From Streptococcus sp. Marseille-Q5986 (GTDB lineage: Bacteria; Bacillota; Bacilli; Lactobacillales; Streptococcaceae), in NCBI RefSeq assembly GCF_946902915.1, contig NZ_CAMPPY010000004.1, forward strand, positions 148,722-212,721: 64,000 nucleotides of DNA, in the 5' to 3' direction. The first letter of the stretch is position 1; every line of letters begins with the position of its first letter. The notes beneath the pieces were generated by a model. It made no database searches. It saw nothing but the letters and a program-made list of their open reading frames with translations, and was not told the origin of the DNA. This document shows, one piece after another, positions 44,897 through 54,623 of the stretch. The translations under genes and the position numbers were made by a program.

Positions 44897-44955
44897 AAAT
44901 AGGCTTTTTGAACAGCGGATACGTTATAATAAGTATTAGTAGGAGAGGTTTTAGA

Positions 44956-45957
44956 TTGGAGAAGAAACTGACCATAAAAGACATTGCAGAAATGGCTCAG
45001 ACCTCAAAAACAACCGTGTCATTTTACCTAAACGGGAAATATGAAAAAATGTCCCAAGGAACACGTGAAAAGATTGAAAAAGTTATTCATGAAACAAATT
45101 ATAAACCGAGTATTGTTGCGCGTAGCTTAAACTCCAAACGAACAAAATTAATTGGTGTTTTGATCGGTGACATTACCAACAGTTTCTCAAACCAAATTGT
45201 TAAGGGAATTGAGGATATCGCCAGCCAGAATGGCTACCAGGTAATGATAGGAAATAGTAATTACAGCCAAGAGAGTGAGGATAGATATATTGAAAGCATG
45301 CTTCTCTTGGGAGTAGACGGCTTTATTATTCAGCCAACCTCTAATTTCCGAAAATATTCTCGTATCATCGATGAGAAAAAGAAGAAAATGGTCTTTTTTG
45401 ATAGTCAGCTCTATGAACACCGGACTAGCTGGGTCAAAACCAATAACTATGATGCCGTTTATGACATGACCCAGTCCTGTATCGAAAAAGGTTATGAGCA
45501 TTTTCTCTTGATTACAGCGGATACGAGTCGCTTGAGTACTCGGATTGAGCGGGCAAGTGGTTTTGTGGATGCTTTAACAGATGCTAATATGTGCCACGCC
45601 AGTCTAACCATTGAAGATAAGCATACGAATTTGGAACAAATTAAGGAATTTTTACAAAAAGAAATCAATCCCGATGAAAAAACTCTGGTATTTGTCCCTA
45701 ACTGTTGGGCCCTACCTCTAGTCTTTACCGTTATCAAAGAGTTGAATTATAACTTGCCACAAGTTGGCTTGATTGGTTTTGACAACACGGAGTGGACTTG
45801 TTTTTCTTCTCCAAGTGTTTCGACGTTGGTTCAGCCCGCCTTTGAAGAAGGACAACAGGCTACAAAGATTTTGATTGACCAGATTGAAGGCCGCAATCAA
45901 GAAGAAAGGCAACAAGTCTTGGATTGTAGTGTGAGTTGGAAAGAGTCGACTTTCTAA
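44956..45957 (+). CDS. regR: RegR, LacI-family regulator of the glycosaminoglycan locus
   Basis: 333 residues from a TTG start at 44956, chosen because GGAGAGG lies 7 bp upstream and LEKKLTIKDIAEMAQTSKTTVSFYLNGKYEK is where the LacI-type HTH begins; an in-frame ATG at 44890 overlaps the preceding gene. Effector domain follows (IGVLIGDITNSFSNQIVKGIEDIA, GVDGFIIQPTSN, VGLIGFDNTEWT). RegR represses hyaluronidase and this operon in pneumococci. The AAACCGGT operators at both promoters are its likely targets. Confidence 0.92.
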   Translation: MEKKLTIKDIAEMAQTSKTTVSFYLNGKYEKMSQGTREKIEKVIHETNYKPSIVARSLNSKRTKLIGVLIGDITNSFSNQIVKGIEDIASQNGYQVMIGNSNYSQESEDRYIESMLLLGVDGFIIQPTSNFRKYSRIIDEKKKKMVFFDSQLYEHRTSWVKTNNYDAVYDMTQSCIEKGYEHFLLITADTSRLSTRIERASGFVDALTDANMCHASLTIEDKHTNLEQIKEFLQKEINPDEKTLVFVPNCWALPLVFTVIKELNYNLPQVGLIGFDNTEWTCFSSPSVSTLVQPAFEEGQQATKILIDQIEGRNQEERQQVLDCSVSWKESTF

Positions 45958-45997
45958 GATGAAAGGGAAATGACTTGCAACCTCTGTTAAGAAATAA

Positions 45998-46038
45998 AAG
46001 AATCCCATCTAGCATGAGCTGGATGGGATTCTTTGTCT
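45998..46038. terminator. Bidirectional terminator after regR
   Basis: AAAGAATCCCATC / GATGGGATTCTTT, a 13-bp perfect stem. Confidence 0.88.
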
Positions 46039-46067
46039 ATAAAATGAGAAATTATGGGAGTAGTCTC

Positions 46068-46403
46068 CTAAATCAACTGTTTTTGATCTACTTCTTTAAC
46101 TACTTGATAAAAGTTATAGAAGTAGGCCAAACTTGAGATGATGGTTACGACTAGGAATATTAGAAATTTCCATTGGACAGGGTTGGTTAAAAGTTGTGGA
46201 AAGGATATGAGGAAAAAGAAGAGGGCGGCGTTGAGGACAGGTATCCGTTTTGATTGCATTTTCTCAAGTCCCTTATTTAGCGCAGGAAGAAAGAGGAGTA
46301 GGAGTATTAAAACAGTATGTGAAACAGCTCCTGAAATAAGGGCGAAGGAAAGGAAAATACTGATAAAAACATGACTGATCAGTAGTCTAGCTAGTGATTT
46401 CAT
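46068..46403 (-). CDS. Small membrane protein of an XRE/DUF3278 module
   Basis: 111 residues from the ATG at 46403 (MKSLARLLISHVFISIFLS) with AGGAGGTG upstream. Four hydrophobic segments fill most of the protein. It is third in an operon with an XRE regulator and a DUF3278 protein. Function unknown. Confidence 0.7.
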   Translation of the reverse strand: MKSLARLLISHVFISIFLSFALISGAVSHTVLILLLLFLPALNKGLEKMQSKRIPVLNAALFFFLISFPQLLTNPVQWKFLIFLVVTIISSLAYFYNFYQVVKEVDQKQLI

Positions 46404-46413
46404 AAGGCACCTC

Positions 46414-46956
46414 CTAGTCGTCTTCTTGGTCTTTCTTTGCCTTTCGAATGCGAAGAGAGACGACAATTTGCATCATCAGTCCAAAAAAGAACGCTCCCAG
46501 TATAGTTTTTAAAATATGTTTTGAATTCAGAAGAGAACTGATGAAATTTGGATTTTCACTTGTTAGAGTATCGATGAGTGGCACTATAAAAAATATCGCT
46601 ATGCCATAGATCAGACCGGCTCTTAGACCCGGAAAATGTAGCTGTTTACTTTCTTTTTGGCTTAACATTTCGGGATCAATAGCTGTGATGCCCGTTTTCT
46701 TGGTTTGGGAGACCACATAGAGGGCAGCCATCATCGAAATGCCAAACACCACGAGAGGATAGCCGATAGCGACAATTTGCGGGTATTTATAAGCAAGGAT
46801 AAAGGGAATGAGATTGCCAAATGTCATCAGATAAAAGAGGACAATAAAGACCTGATTCCCGATACGATCGGCTTCGCGCCGTTTGTGTTCGTCAAGGGGA
46901 CCAGAAATGCCGTATGTGCGTTTGATGAGTTTTTCAGTGAGAGTTTCTTTTTTCAT
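46414..46956 (-). CDS. DUF3278-family membrane protein
   Basis: 180 residues from the ATG at 46956 (MKKETLTEKLIKRTYGISGPLDEHKRREADRIGNQVF) with AAAGGAG upstream. Four helices (FIVLFYLMTFGNLIPFIL; VIAIGYPLVVFGISMMAALYV-type; AGLIYGIAIFFIVPLID; TILGAFFFGLMMQIVVS). DUF3278 genes typically follow a small XRE regulator, as here. Role unknown. Confidence 0.8.
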   Translation of the reverse strand: MKKETLTEKLIKRTYGISGPLDEHKRREADRIGNQVFIVLFYLMTFGNLIPFILAYKYPQIVAIGYPLVVFGISMMAALYVVSQTKKTGITAIDPEMLSQKESKQLHFPGLRAGLIYGIAIFFIVPLIDTLTSENPNFISSLLNSKHILKTILGAFFFGLMMQIVVSLRIRKAKKDQEDD

Positions 46957-46970
46957 TTGTTTGCTCCTTT

Positions 46971-47165
46971 TTAAAAATCGTCTTCCCAAAAGAGACTGTT
47001 AAGGTCAGTTTGGAGGCTGCGGGCGAGATTGAGACAGAGTTCCAAGGTTGGATTGTACTTGTCATTTTCAATCATGTTGATGGTCTGTCTCGAGACACCG
47101 ATATCTTTGGCGAGTTCGAGCTGGGAAATGCCCAGTTCCTTGCGGAATTCTTTAACACGATTCAT
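46971..47165 (-). CDS. Small XRE regulator
   Basis: 64 residues, a bare Cro/CI HTH (RVKEFRKELGISQLELAKDIGVSRQTINMIENDKYNPTLELCLNLARSLQTDLNSLFW). First in the leftward operon. It probably binds the two TGTC/TGAC palindromes over its own promoter. Confidence 0.88.
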   Translation of the reverse strand: MNRVKEFRKELGISQLELAKDIGVSRQTINMIENDKYNPTLELCLNLARSLQTDLNSLFWEDDF

Positions 47166-47183
47166 AGGATCTCCTTTCTGATA

Positions 47184-47244
47184 TGTCGTATATATTTGAC
47201 TATATTATATTCTTTTGAGGGTAGAGTGTCAAGTATATATGACA
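47184..47244 (-). promoter_or_regulatory. Promoter of the XRE/DUF3278 operon with two operators
   Basis: On the minus strand, TTGACA (47227-47232), 17 bp and TATAAT (47204-47209). TGTCAAGTATATATGACA (47227-47244) covers the -35 and TGTCGTATATATTTGAC (47184-47200) lies just past the -10. The two are clearly related sequences. Confidence 0.8.
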
Positions 47245-47326
47245 TATTTTTGTGAATTTTTTCGAAGAAACTTAGCCTTGTCTGACAAGTGCAAGCTGGT
47301 CGGATTTGTGGTAAAATAGATAGGAT

Positions 47327-48277
47327 ATGACAAAAGAATTTCATCATGTAACGGTCTTGCTTCATGAAACGATTGATATGCTTGACGTAAAACCTGACGG
47401 TATCTACGTTGATGCGACTTTGGGTGGAGCAGGCCATAGCGAATATTTATTAAGTAAATTGAGCGAAAAAGGGCATCTTTATGCCTTTGACCAGGACCAA
47501 AATGCTATTGACAATGCGCAAAAACGGTTGGCACCCTATATCGAAAAGGGGATGGTAACCTTTATCAAGGATAACTTCCGTCATTTGCAGGCACGTTTGC
47601 AGGAGGCTGGTGTCCAGGAAATTGATGGAATTTGTTATGACTTGGGAGTGTCCAGTCCTCAGCTAGATCAGCGTGAACGTGGCTTTTCTTATAAAAAGGA
47701 TGCGCCACTGGATATGCGGATGAATCAGGAAGCTAGTCTGACGGCCTATGAGGTGGTGAATCATTATGACTATCATGACTTGGTTCGGATCTTTTTCAAG
47801 TATGGTGAGGATAAATTCTCTAAACAAATTGCCCGTAAGATTGAGCAAGCGCGTGAGGTGAAATCAATTGAGACAACGACGGAGTTGGCAGAGATTATTA
47901 AGTCTGCCAAGCCTGCCAAGGAGCTCAAGAAAAAGGGACACCCTGCCAAGCAGATTTTCCAGGCTATCCGAATCGAAGTCAATGATGAGCTGGGTGCGGC
48001 AGATGAATCCATCCAGCAGGCTATGGATATGTTGGATCTGGATGGTAGAATTTCAGTGATTACCTTTCATTCCTTAGAAGACCGCTTGACCAAGCAATTA
48101 TTCAAGGAAGCTTCAACAGTGGAAGTTCCCAAAGGCTTGCCCTTCATTCCAGATGAACTTAAGCCTAAGGTGGAATTGGTATCCCGTAAGCCAATCTTGC
48201 CAAGTGCCGAAGAGCTAGAAGCCAACAACCGTTCGCATTCAGCCAAGTTGCGCGTGGCTAGAAAAATTCACAAGTAA
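47327..48277 (+). CDS. rsmH: 16S rRNA m4C1402 methyltransferase RsmH (MraW)
   Basis: 316 residues. SAM-binding motif [14 protein letters not shown] (about 29-42), [40 protein letters not shown] (family signature), and [20 protein letters not shown] segment near 255 ([12 protein letters not shown]). First gene of the division cluster; an extended -10 (TGTGGTAAAAT) lies 10 bp before the ATG, so the leader is extremely short. Confidence 0.96.
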   Translation: MTKEFHHVTVLLHETIDMLDVKPDGIYVDATLGGAGHSEYLLSKLSEKGHLYAFDQDQNAIDNAQKRLAPYIEKGMVTFIKDNFRHLQARLQEAGVQEIDGICYDLGVSSPQLDQRERGFSYKKDAPLDMRMNQEASLTAYEVVNHYDYHDLVRIFFKYGEDKFSKQIARKIEQAREVKSIETTTELAEIIKSAKPAKELKKKGHPAKQIFQAIRIEVNDELGAADESIQQAMDMLDLDGRISVITFHSLEDRLTKQLFKEASTVEVPKGLPFIPDELKPKVELVSRKPILPSAEELEANNRSHSAKLRVARKIHK

Positions 48278-48287
48278 GAGGAAAAAC

Positions 48288-48605
48288 ATGGCAGAAAGAA
48301 TCGAAAAAACAAGCCAGTTATTGCAAACGAAGTTTAAAGGTTTTTCACGTGTGGAAAAGGCCTTCTATGTTTCGATTGCTGCAACAATGATTATTCTGGC
48401 AGTTAGCGTTGTGTTTATGCAGACCAAGCTATTACAAGTTCAGAATGAATTGACCAAGGTCAATGCTCAAATCGAAGAAAAGAAAACCGAGCTAGACGAT
48501 GCCAAGCAAGAGGTCAATGAATTGATTCGTTCAGAACGTTTGAAAGAAATTGCAAACTCAAAGGATTTGCAGCTGAATAACGAAAATATCCGAGCAACGG
48601 AGTAA
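48288..48605 (+). CDS. ftsL: Cell division protein FtsL
   Basis: A 105-residue bitopic protein: cytosolic N-terminus, one membrane helix (AFYVSIAATMIILAVSVVFM), then an extracellular coiled coil (LLQVQNELTKVNAQIEEKKTELDDAKQEVNELIR). Partner of FtsB/DivIC and PBP2x at the septum. 10 bp after rsmH and 3 bp before pbp2X. Confidence 0.93.
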   Translation: MAERIEKTSQLLQTKFKGFSRVEKAFYVSIAATMIILAVSVVFMQTKLLQVQNELTKVNAQIEEKKTELDDAKQEVNELIRSERLKEIANSKDLQLNNENIRATE

Positions 48606-48608
48606 GAA

Positions 48609-50864
48609 ATGAAACAGTGGAAAGAAAAAATCATCCGTTATGCCGTTCGTAATCGTAAATCTCCAGAAGAAAACCGCAGAAGAGTAGGGAAAAGCCTGAG
48701 TTTATTGGCTGTCATACTCTTCGCTGTCTTTTTGGTCAACTTTGCGGTCATTATCGGAACGGGTAAAAAATTTGGTAAGGACTTGGTTCAAGAAGCCAAA
48801 AAGGTTCACCAAACAACTAAGATGATTCCAGCCAAGCGTGGGACCATCTACGATCGTAATGGTACGCCTATTGCTGAGGATGCGACTTCGTATAATATCT
48901 ATGCCGTTATTGACAAGACCTATAAGTCAGCAACAGGTAAAATCCTCTATGTAGAGGATTCTCAATTTAATAAGGTAGCTGAAATTTTCCATAAGTATCT
49001 GGATATGGAGGAGTCCTATGTCAAAGAACAGCTTTCTCAGCCAGCTCTAAAACAGGTATCCTTTGGTACCAAGGGAAATGGGATTACCTATGCCAATATG
49101 ATGGCTATTAAAAATGACCTCAAAACTGCTGGCGTTGAGGGAGTTGACTTTACAACCAGCCCTAACCGTAGTTATCCCAATGGACAGTTTGCTTCTTCCT
49201 TTATCGGTTTAGCGCAACTTCATGAAAATGAGGATGCTACCAAGAGCTTGATTGGAACATCTGGTTTGGAGAGTTCTTTAAATAGCATTCTGGCGGGTAC
49301 AGATGGGATTATCACCTATGAGAAGGATCGTCTGGGAAACATCGTTCCGGGTACCGATCAAGCTTCCCAACAAACGGTAGATGGAAAGGATGTGTACACA
49401 ACCCTTTCTAGTCCCTTACAATCCTTTATGGAAACGCAGATGGATGCCTTCCAGGAAAAGGTAAAAGGCAAGTATATGACGGCTACCTTGGTCAGCGCTA
49501 AAACAGGGGAAATCCTGGCTACAACCCAACGACCGACCTTTAACGCAGATACCAAGGATGGCATCACAAAAGACTTTGTCTGGCGTGATATCCTTTATCA
49601 AAGTAACTACGAGCCAGGATCGACCATGAAGGTGATGATGTTGGCCTCAGCTATTGATAACAATACCTTCCCTGGTGGGGAATACTTTAACAGTAGTGAA
49701 TTGAAAATAGCAGATGCGACCATTCGAGACTGGGACGTCAATGAAGGATTGACCAGTGGTGGCACCATGACCTTCTCTCAAGGATTTGCCCACTCAAGTA
49801 ATATCGGGATGACCTTGCTTGAGCAAAAGATGGGAGATGCAACCTGGCTGGACTACCTTAACCGCTTTAAGTTTGGGGTACCGACCCGTTTTGGTCTGAC
49901 AGATGAGTACACAGGTCAATTACCCGCGGATAACATTGTCAATATCGCCATGAGTTCATTTGGACAAGGGATTTCTGTTACCCAGACCCAGATGCTTCGT
50001 GCCTTTACAGCCATTGCCAACGATGGGGTTATGTTGGAGCCGAAATTTATCAGTGCCCTCTATGATCCAAATGACCAGTCTGTTCGTAAGTCTCAAAAGG
50101 AAATCGTCGGAAATCCTGTGTCAAAAGCGGCAGCTTCCTCTACTCGGGATTACATGGTCATGGTCGGGACAGATCCTGTCTATGGTACCATGTACAACCA
50201 CAGTACAGGAAAACCAAATGTCAATGTTCCGGGACAGAATGTTGCTCTGAAATCAGGGACTGCTCAGATTGCCGATGAGAAGAATGGAGGTTACCTGACA
50301 GGTGAAACCAACTATATCTTCTCTGTTGTGTCGATGCATCCTGCAGAAAATCCTGACTTTATCCTCTATGTAACGGTGCAACAGCCAGAGCATTATTCGG
50401 GTGTTCAGCTGGGAGAGTTTGCCAACCCGATCCTTGAGCGAGCTTCTGCTATGAAAGAATCCCTCAATCTTCAGTCAACTGCTAAGAACTTGGATCAGGT
50501 CAGCAAGACGACAAGCTATGCTATGCCGGCTACCAAGGACTTTACTCCGGGATACCTAGCAGAGGAATTGCGCCGTAACCTTGTCCAACCAATCGTTATC
50601 GGAACAGGAAACAAGATTAAGGATCTCTCGGTTTCTGAAGGAGATAATTTGGAAGCCAATCAGCAAATCTTGATCCTGTCAGATAAGGTCGAAGAAATGC
50701 CTGATATGTACGGCTGGACAGATGACAATGTGCAAACATTTGCCAAATGGCTGAATATAGAAGTCGAGTGGGAAGGTAGTGGCAAAACGGTCAAGAAACA
50801 AAGTGTCCGTGCCAATACAACCCTCAAAGACATTAAAAAAATGAAAATAACTTTAGGAGATTAA
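48609..50864 (+). CDS. pbpX: Penicillin-binding protein 2x
   Basis: A 751-residue class B PBP, the septal transpeptidase. N-terminal membrane helix ([20 protein letters not shown]), dimerisation domain, transpeptidase with Ser338-Thr-Met-Lys (GSTMK), HSSN (about 396-399) and LKSGTAQ (about 547), and two PASTA domains from about 635. The residue after the active serine is Thr, not the Ala known from many beta-lactam-resistant mosaic alleles. Many N-terminal and PASTA residues differ from the R6 sequence I remember, e.g. [20 protein letters not shown] at the start. Confidence 0.96.
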   Translation: MKQWKEKIIRYAVRNRKSPEENRRRVGKSLSLLAVILFAVFLVNFAVIIGTGKKFGKDLVQEAKKVHQTTKMIPAKRGTIYDRNGTPIAEDATSYNIYAVIDKTYKSATGKILYVEDSQFNKVAEIFHKYLDMEESYVKEQLSQPALKQVSFGTKGNGITYANMMAIKNDLKTAGVEGVDFTTSPNRSYPNGQFASSFIGLAQLHENEDATKSLIGTSGLESSLNSILAGTDGIITYEKDRLGNIVPGTDQASQQTVDGKDVYTTLSSPLQSFMETQMDAFQEKVKGKYMTATLVSAKTGEILATTQRPTFNADTKDGITKDFVWRDILYQSNYEPGSTMKVMMLASAIDNNTFPGGEYFNSSELKIADATIRDWDVNEGLTSGGTMTFSQGFAHSSNIGMTLLEQKMGDATWLDYLNRFKFGVPTRFGLTDEYTGQLPADNIVNIAMSSFGQGISVTQTQMLRAFTAIANDGVMLEPKFISALYDPNDQSVRKSQKEIVGNPVSKAAASSTRDYMVMVGTDPVYGTMYNHSTGKPNVNVPGQNVALKSGTAQIADEKNGGYLTGETNYIFSVVSMHPAENPDFILYVTVQQPEHYSGVQLGEFANPILERASAMKESLNLQSTAKNLDQVSKTTSYAMPATKDFTPGYLAEELRRNLVQPIVIGTGNKIKDLSVSEGDNLEANQQILILSDKVEEMPDMYGWTDDNVQTFAKWLNIEVEWEGSGKTVKKQSVRANTTLKDIKKMKITLGD

Positions 50865-50865
50865 G

Positions 50866-51846
50866 ATGATTAGTTCCATTAGTGCTGGAGTTCTAGCCTT
50901 TCTATTGACCTTGATAGGTATTCCAGCCTTTATCCGATTTTATCGCAAAGCACAGATTACGGGTCAGCAGATGCACGAGGATGTTAAGCAACACCAAGCT
51001 AAAGCTGGGACTCCAACCATGGGAGGTCTTGTCTTCATGAACGTTGCAGTAGTAGTGAGCTTCCTTGTCGCTCTCTTTACCCAACAATTGACCAACAATG
51101 TAGGCATGATTTTGTTTATCTTGGTTTTGTATGGTTTGGTAGGCTTTTTGGATGATTTTCTCAAGGTCTTTCGTAAGATTAACGAAGGCTTAAATCCCAA
51201 GCAAAAACTTGCTCTCCAGCTCCTTGGAGGAGTGATTTTCTACCTCTTTTATGAGCGTGGTGGCGACATGCTTTCAGTCTTTGGCTATCAAGTACATCTG
51301 GGTATTTTCTATATTTTCTTTGCCCTTTTCTGGCTAGTTGGCTTTTCAAATGCGGTGAATCTGACTGACGGGATCGACGGCCTAGCAAGTATTTCAGTAG
51401 TGATTAGCTTGTCAGCCTACTGTGTGATTGCTTATATGCAAAATCAACTGGATATTCTTCTTGTGATTCTTGCCATGATTGGTAGTTTGCTAGGTTTCTT
51501 CGTCTTTAACCACAAACCTGCCAAGGTCTTTATGGGAGATGCGGGAAGTTTGGCTCTTGGTGGAATGCTGGCAGCAATCTCTATGGCGCTCCACCAAGAA
51601 TGGACCCTTTTGCTGATTGGGATTATCTATGTCTTTGAGACAAGCTCTGTTATGATGCAAGTTACCTACTTCAAATTTAGTGGTGGGAAGCGTATTTTCC
51701 GTATGACACCTGTGCATCATCATTTTGAGCTTGGAGGATTCTCAGGCAAGGGCAATCCTTGGAGCGAGTGGAAAGTTGACTTCTTCTTTTGGGGAGTTGG
51801 GCTTCTAGCAAGTCTCTTGACCTTAGCCTTTTTATACCTACTGTAA
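50866..51846 (+). CDS. mraY: Phospho-N-acetylmuramoyl-pentapeptide transferase MraY
   Basis: 326 residues, ten membrane helices. Conserved cytosolic motifs: [22 protein letters not shown] ([12 protein letters not shown], catalytic Asp pair), [24 protein letters not shown], and [11 protein letters not shown]. Makes lipid I. Starts 1 bp after the pbpX stop with TAGGAG upstream. The sequence after it diverges from the pneumococcal order into IS material. Confidence 0.97.
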   Translation: MISSISAGVLAFLLTLIGIPAFIRFYRKAQITGQQMHEDVKQHQAKAGTPTMGGLVFMNVAVVVSFLVALFTQQLTNNVGMILFILVLYGLVGFLDDFLKVFRKINEGLNPKQKLALQLLGGVIFYLFYERGGDMLSVFGYQVHLGIFYIFFALFWLVGFSNAVNLTDGIDGLASISVVISLSAYCVIAYMQNQLDILLVILAMIGSLLGFFVFNHKPAKVFMGDAGSLALGGMLAAISMALHQEWTLLLIGIIYVFETSSVMMQVTYFKFSGGKRIFRMTPVHHHFELGGFSGKGNPWSEWKVDFFFWGVGLLASLLTLAFLYLL

Positions 51847-51920
51847 AACTAACTTTTGAATACAAAATTGGCTCTTTTCTACTATTTGTCAAGTATAACA
51901 AGAGCTTTAAGTAAAAAAGA

Positions 51921-51962
51921 GATAAGACAGTAGCTATTCTGAGGTTACTGTCTTATTTTTAC
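51921..51962 (+). terminator. Terminator after mraY
   Basis: ATAAGACAGTA / TACTGTCTTAT stem followed by TTTTT. Confidence 0.85.
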
Positions 51963-52029
51963 CACTTATTGCTCCATGCTAAAAAACACCTCATCTGGTA
52001 TTTTTGAAACAAGGTGTTATAATAATACG

Positions 52030-53325
52030 GCATAGACAGCCTTATCGATTTTGGGTCAGAGAGTAATCGTAAAGTTTGTTATGCGTAATGAGGTAATACA
52101 TTGTTCGAATGAGACGATGTATAGAGGCAATCGCATGTGGCTTGGTTGAAGCTATTGTTGCTTGTCTTTTTCGTTTCTCATAAAAGTCGGCGATATGGCA
52201 GGGATTGGTATGACGAGCTGAAGCGATGTTATGAATGGACTTGAACAAGATTTTTTTGGCAGAGGGATTCCCTCGTTTAGTAATGTGTTCCTTGGCTTGG
52301 CGAGAAAGTTCCCAGATTCATAGTGTCTCAGGTCAATGCCAATGAAAGCGTTGCTTTGATTGGTAGACTGAAAGCGACGAATATCTCCCAATTCGCCAAT
52401 GATAGATGTCGCTGTGGTTTCTGCGATGCCAGAAATTGAACGTAAGATGTCATACTCTGGTAAAGGCTGAGCTAGAGCGACCATGTCATCTAAGACAAGC
52501 TGTCTGCGTTCAGAAAGACGAAGCAATTTTTGAGCATAGAAACGAAGCTCTTCCAGCATTGGAGAGATTTTCTTGACCGCACAAAAAGATTGTTTAGCGA
52601 GTTTTATAAGTTTATCAGTCAGGTAAGCAATAGGCTTTTCAGGGATTCGTTTGGAGGTAGATTGACGGACGATTTTCCACAATTCACTTTGAGATAGGCT
52701 TACTACAAACTCTTTGCATGGAAAAGCCATCACTAAATTCCAATATGGCTCTCCAGTTGGTGTGGATAAGAGATTTTCCAATTCAGGAAAGGTGACTTGT
52801 AAGACCTTGTGTAGACGGTTTTTAGCTCGAACAATGATTTTGATAGAAAGGACTTAAATCACGCAGGTGTTGATGCACGTAAGTTTGTTTACGATTGTGC
52901 ACAAGCTGAGAATGAGCCAACTTTTCAGCGTCAATTTTGTCTGTTTTACGAACTCGCAGACTGTCCAATTGCTTCTTAGCTTCCAGAGGATTCAGCTGTG
53001 TATAAGCGTAGTCGTATTCCTCAAGAAAGGCTCGAAGACGCCTAGAATAGACAAATATAATCTCAGGGTTATGAACAGTTTTCAAGTCGTTCAAAAGACG
53101 ATTGAAGCTAATGGGGTCATTGAGCCTAGTGTAGCCATGACTCTTCTCACCGTTGACTAAAATTGCCACTTCAGAACTTGCCTTACTCACATCAATCCCA
53201 AATACTGTAGGCATGATATTACCTCTTTTGTCTTGAATAATTCCGTGTTTTAGTGATTTTATTTTCAATACGCGACGTCTAGCACCAAAGAGCCCTACGA
53301 CTTTACAAGACACCTTTACTTTAAC
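52030..53325 (-). mobile_element. Degenerate IS110-family element
   Basis: The transposase is in three frames on the minus strand. 53214 downwards: MPTVFGIDVSKASSEVAILV with the DEDD-type domain (NPLEAKKQLDSLRVRKTDKIDAEKLA). 52781 downwards: the C-terminal transposase_20 region (LPEYDILRSISGIAETTATSIIGELGDIRRFQSTNQSNAFIGID). 52248 downwards: SIHNIASARHTNPCHIADFY to the end. Two frameshifts (near 52815 and 52300) make it inactive. Edges approximate; IS110 elements lack long inverted repeats. Confidence 0.85.
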
Positions 53326-53430
53326 ATAAAGAAAAAGTAGTGAGTACTCTCTCCCGTCGGAGATTTTCTCACTACTAATCTTAGAATGTTTGTCAACTGT
53401 AGTGGGTTGAAGTCAGCTAAGAACGAGAAA

Positions 53431-54456
53431 GAACCTAAGACAAACTAGTTCTCAACCACAAAAAGCTAGAGATTTCCAATTGCAGAACTCTAGCTTTTTC
53501 ATTTTAAGTCGTTCTCTTATTGTATTTTAGGAGCTTATTTGCCATAAGTACCAATCCCATGTCAATTCTCACTTGACGCATCCCTCTCAGATTACCTCTC
53601 TTGTACCCCAAACAAGCCTTTATCTGTCCAAAGACAGGTTCCACATCAATCTTGCGTTGAGCGAAAATCTGTCTACCTTGGGGAGATAAAAGCGCCTGGC
53701 ATTCTTTATTTTTTAAGTGCTGATAGCCTTCATTCATATACAGTCCCTTTTGAGGAGCTGATTCAGATTCATCAGCGTAGTAAACCTTGATTTCCTCTTG
53801 AAAGTCCGTCTCTGTTTTCTGATGTTTGATAGGGCGAAAACGATAACACCAGCCATCAGGATGTGTGTAGCTATCCTCCTTGCCATTATAGTACCAATTC
53901 CCTAAGTTTCTAGCTGACTGTGTATACCTTCTCTTTTGTTCCTTATCAAACATGGCATATTTCATCAGATGGTTCACCTCCTTTTCATCTAAACGAAGGA
54001 GGTTCTCTTCACTTCCATATCCAGCATCTGCGACAACTGTCTTTAGGTCATGTGGATAGGTTTCAAGTAAGGGGAGAAGAGTCTTGGTATCTGTATCTGT
54101 TTTGGAAAAGCTGTTGCGACCTACAAAAGTTTCTTGATCCTTCTCCTATTTTTCAGCACGTACTGAAAAATCATCTTTGACTTTAGGCAAGATTTTCTTG
54201 AGTTTCCGACCTTTGGTTTTACGCTCATCTTTTCCTTTAAGGAGTGTCTCCTCCATGTCTTGGCAATTCTTCTTCAAGGACGTGAGAGAGTTCAATCAAC
54301 TGCCCTGAGGAGATAGGCTCTTGTGTCTCTAGTTCGATAGCTTGATGGATAAGAGGAATGATTTCTTCTTGACAATAAATCTGGATCTGTTCTTGCAGTT
54401 TGACGGAAAACTTGTCCGTTGCTTTTTTGGGGATAAGAGACTATTGTCCTAGGTTC
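53431..54456 (-). mobile_element. IS1182-family element, internally deleted and interrupted
   Basis: Ends are GAACCTAAGACAAACTAG (53431) and the related complement TATTGTCCTAGGTTC (to 54456). The element is about 1.0 kb, short of the roughly 1.7-1.9 kb of full members: the transposase N-terminus is missing. The 3' part is open (53504-53977 and upstream in frame through LKTVVADAGYGSEENLLRLDEKEVN), with a TAG near 54148 and a shift near 54255 before the middle segment (QIYCQEEIIPLIHQAIELE). Its right-hand 330 bp match 35183-35505 in inverted orientation. Confidence 0.85.
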
Positions 54457-54571
54457 TAGGCGCTCCACTAGGCAAAAGATTTTTCTAATTACTCTCTAAA
54501 TTCTACATGGATAAATAAGGTGGGTTAGACTAATTTCTGTGCAGTAAAGATAATTGGAGTTAAGGGAAAAC

Positions 54572-54617
54572 AAGAACCTCAGAAGTGTTCACCTGTTGTG
54601 AATTCTCTGAGGTTCTT
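54572..54617 (-). terminator. Terminator after the ArAE exporter gene
   Basis: AAGAACCTCAGA / TCTGAGGTTCTT, 12-bp stem with a 22-nt loop, close to the stop codon. Confidence 0.75.
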
Positions 54618-54623
54618 TGCATT

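Noticed and set aside
45958..46067. Small gene after regR
   Set aside because: Only the terminator hairpin and short flanks are present.
53320..53430. RUP-type repeat between the IS110 and IS1182 remnants
   Set aside because: There is a TAGTGAG/CTCACTA hairpin, but the ends do not match the RUP consensus as I remember it; left unassigned.
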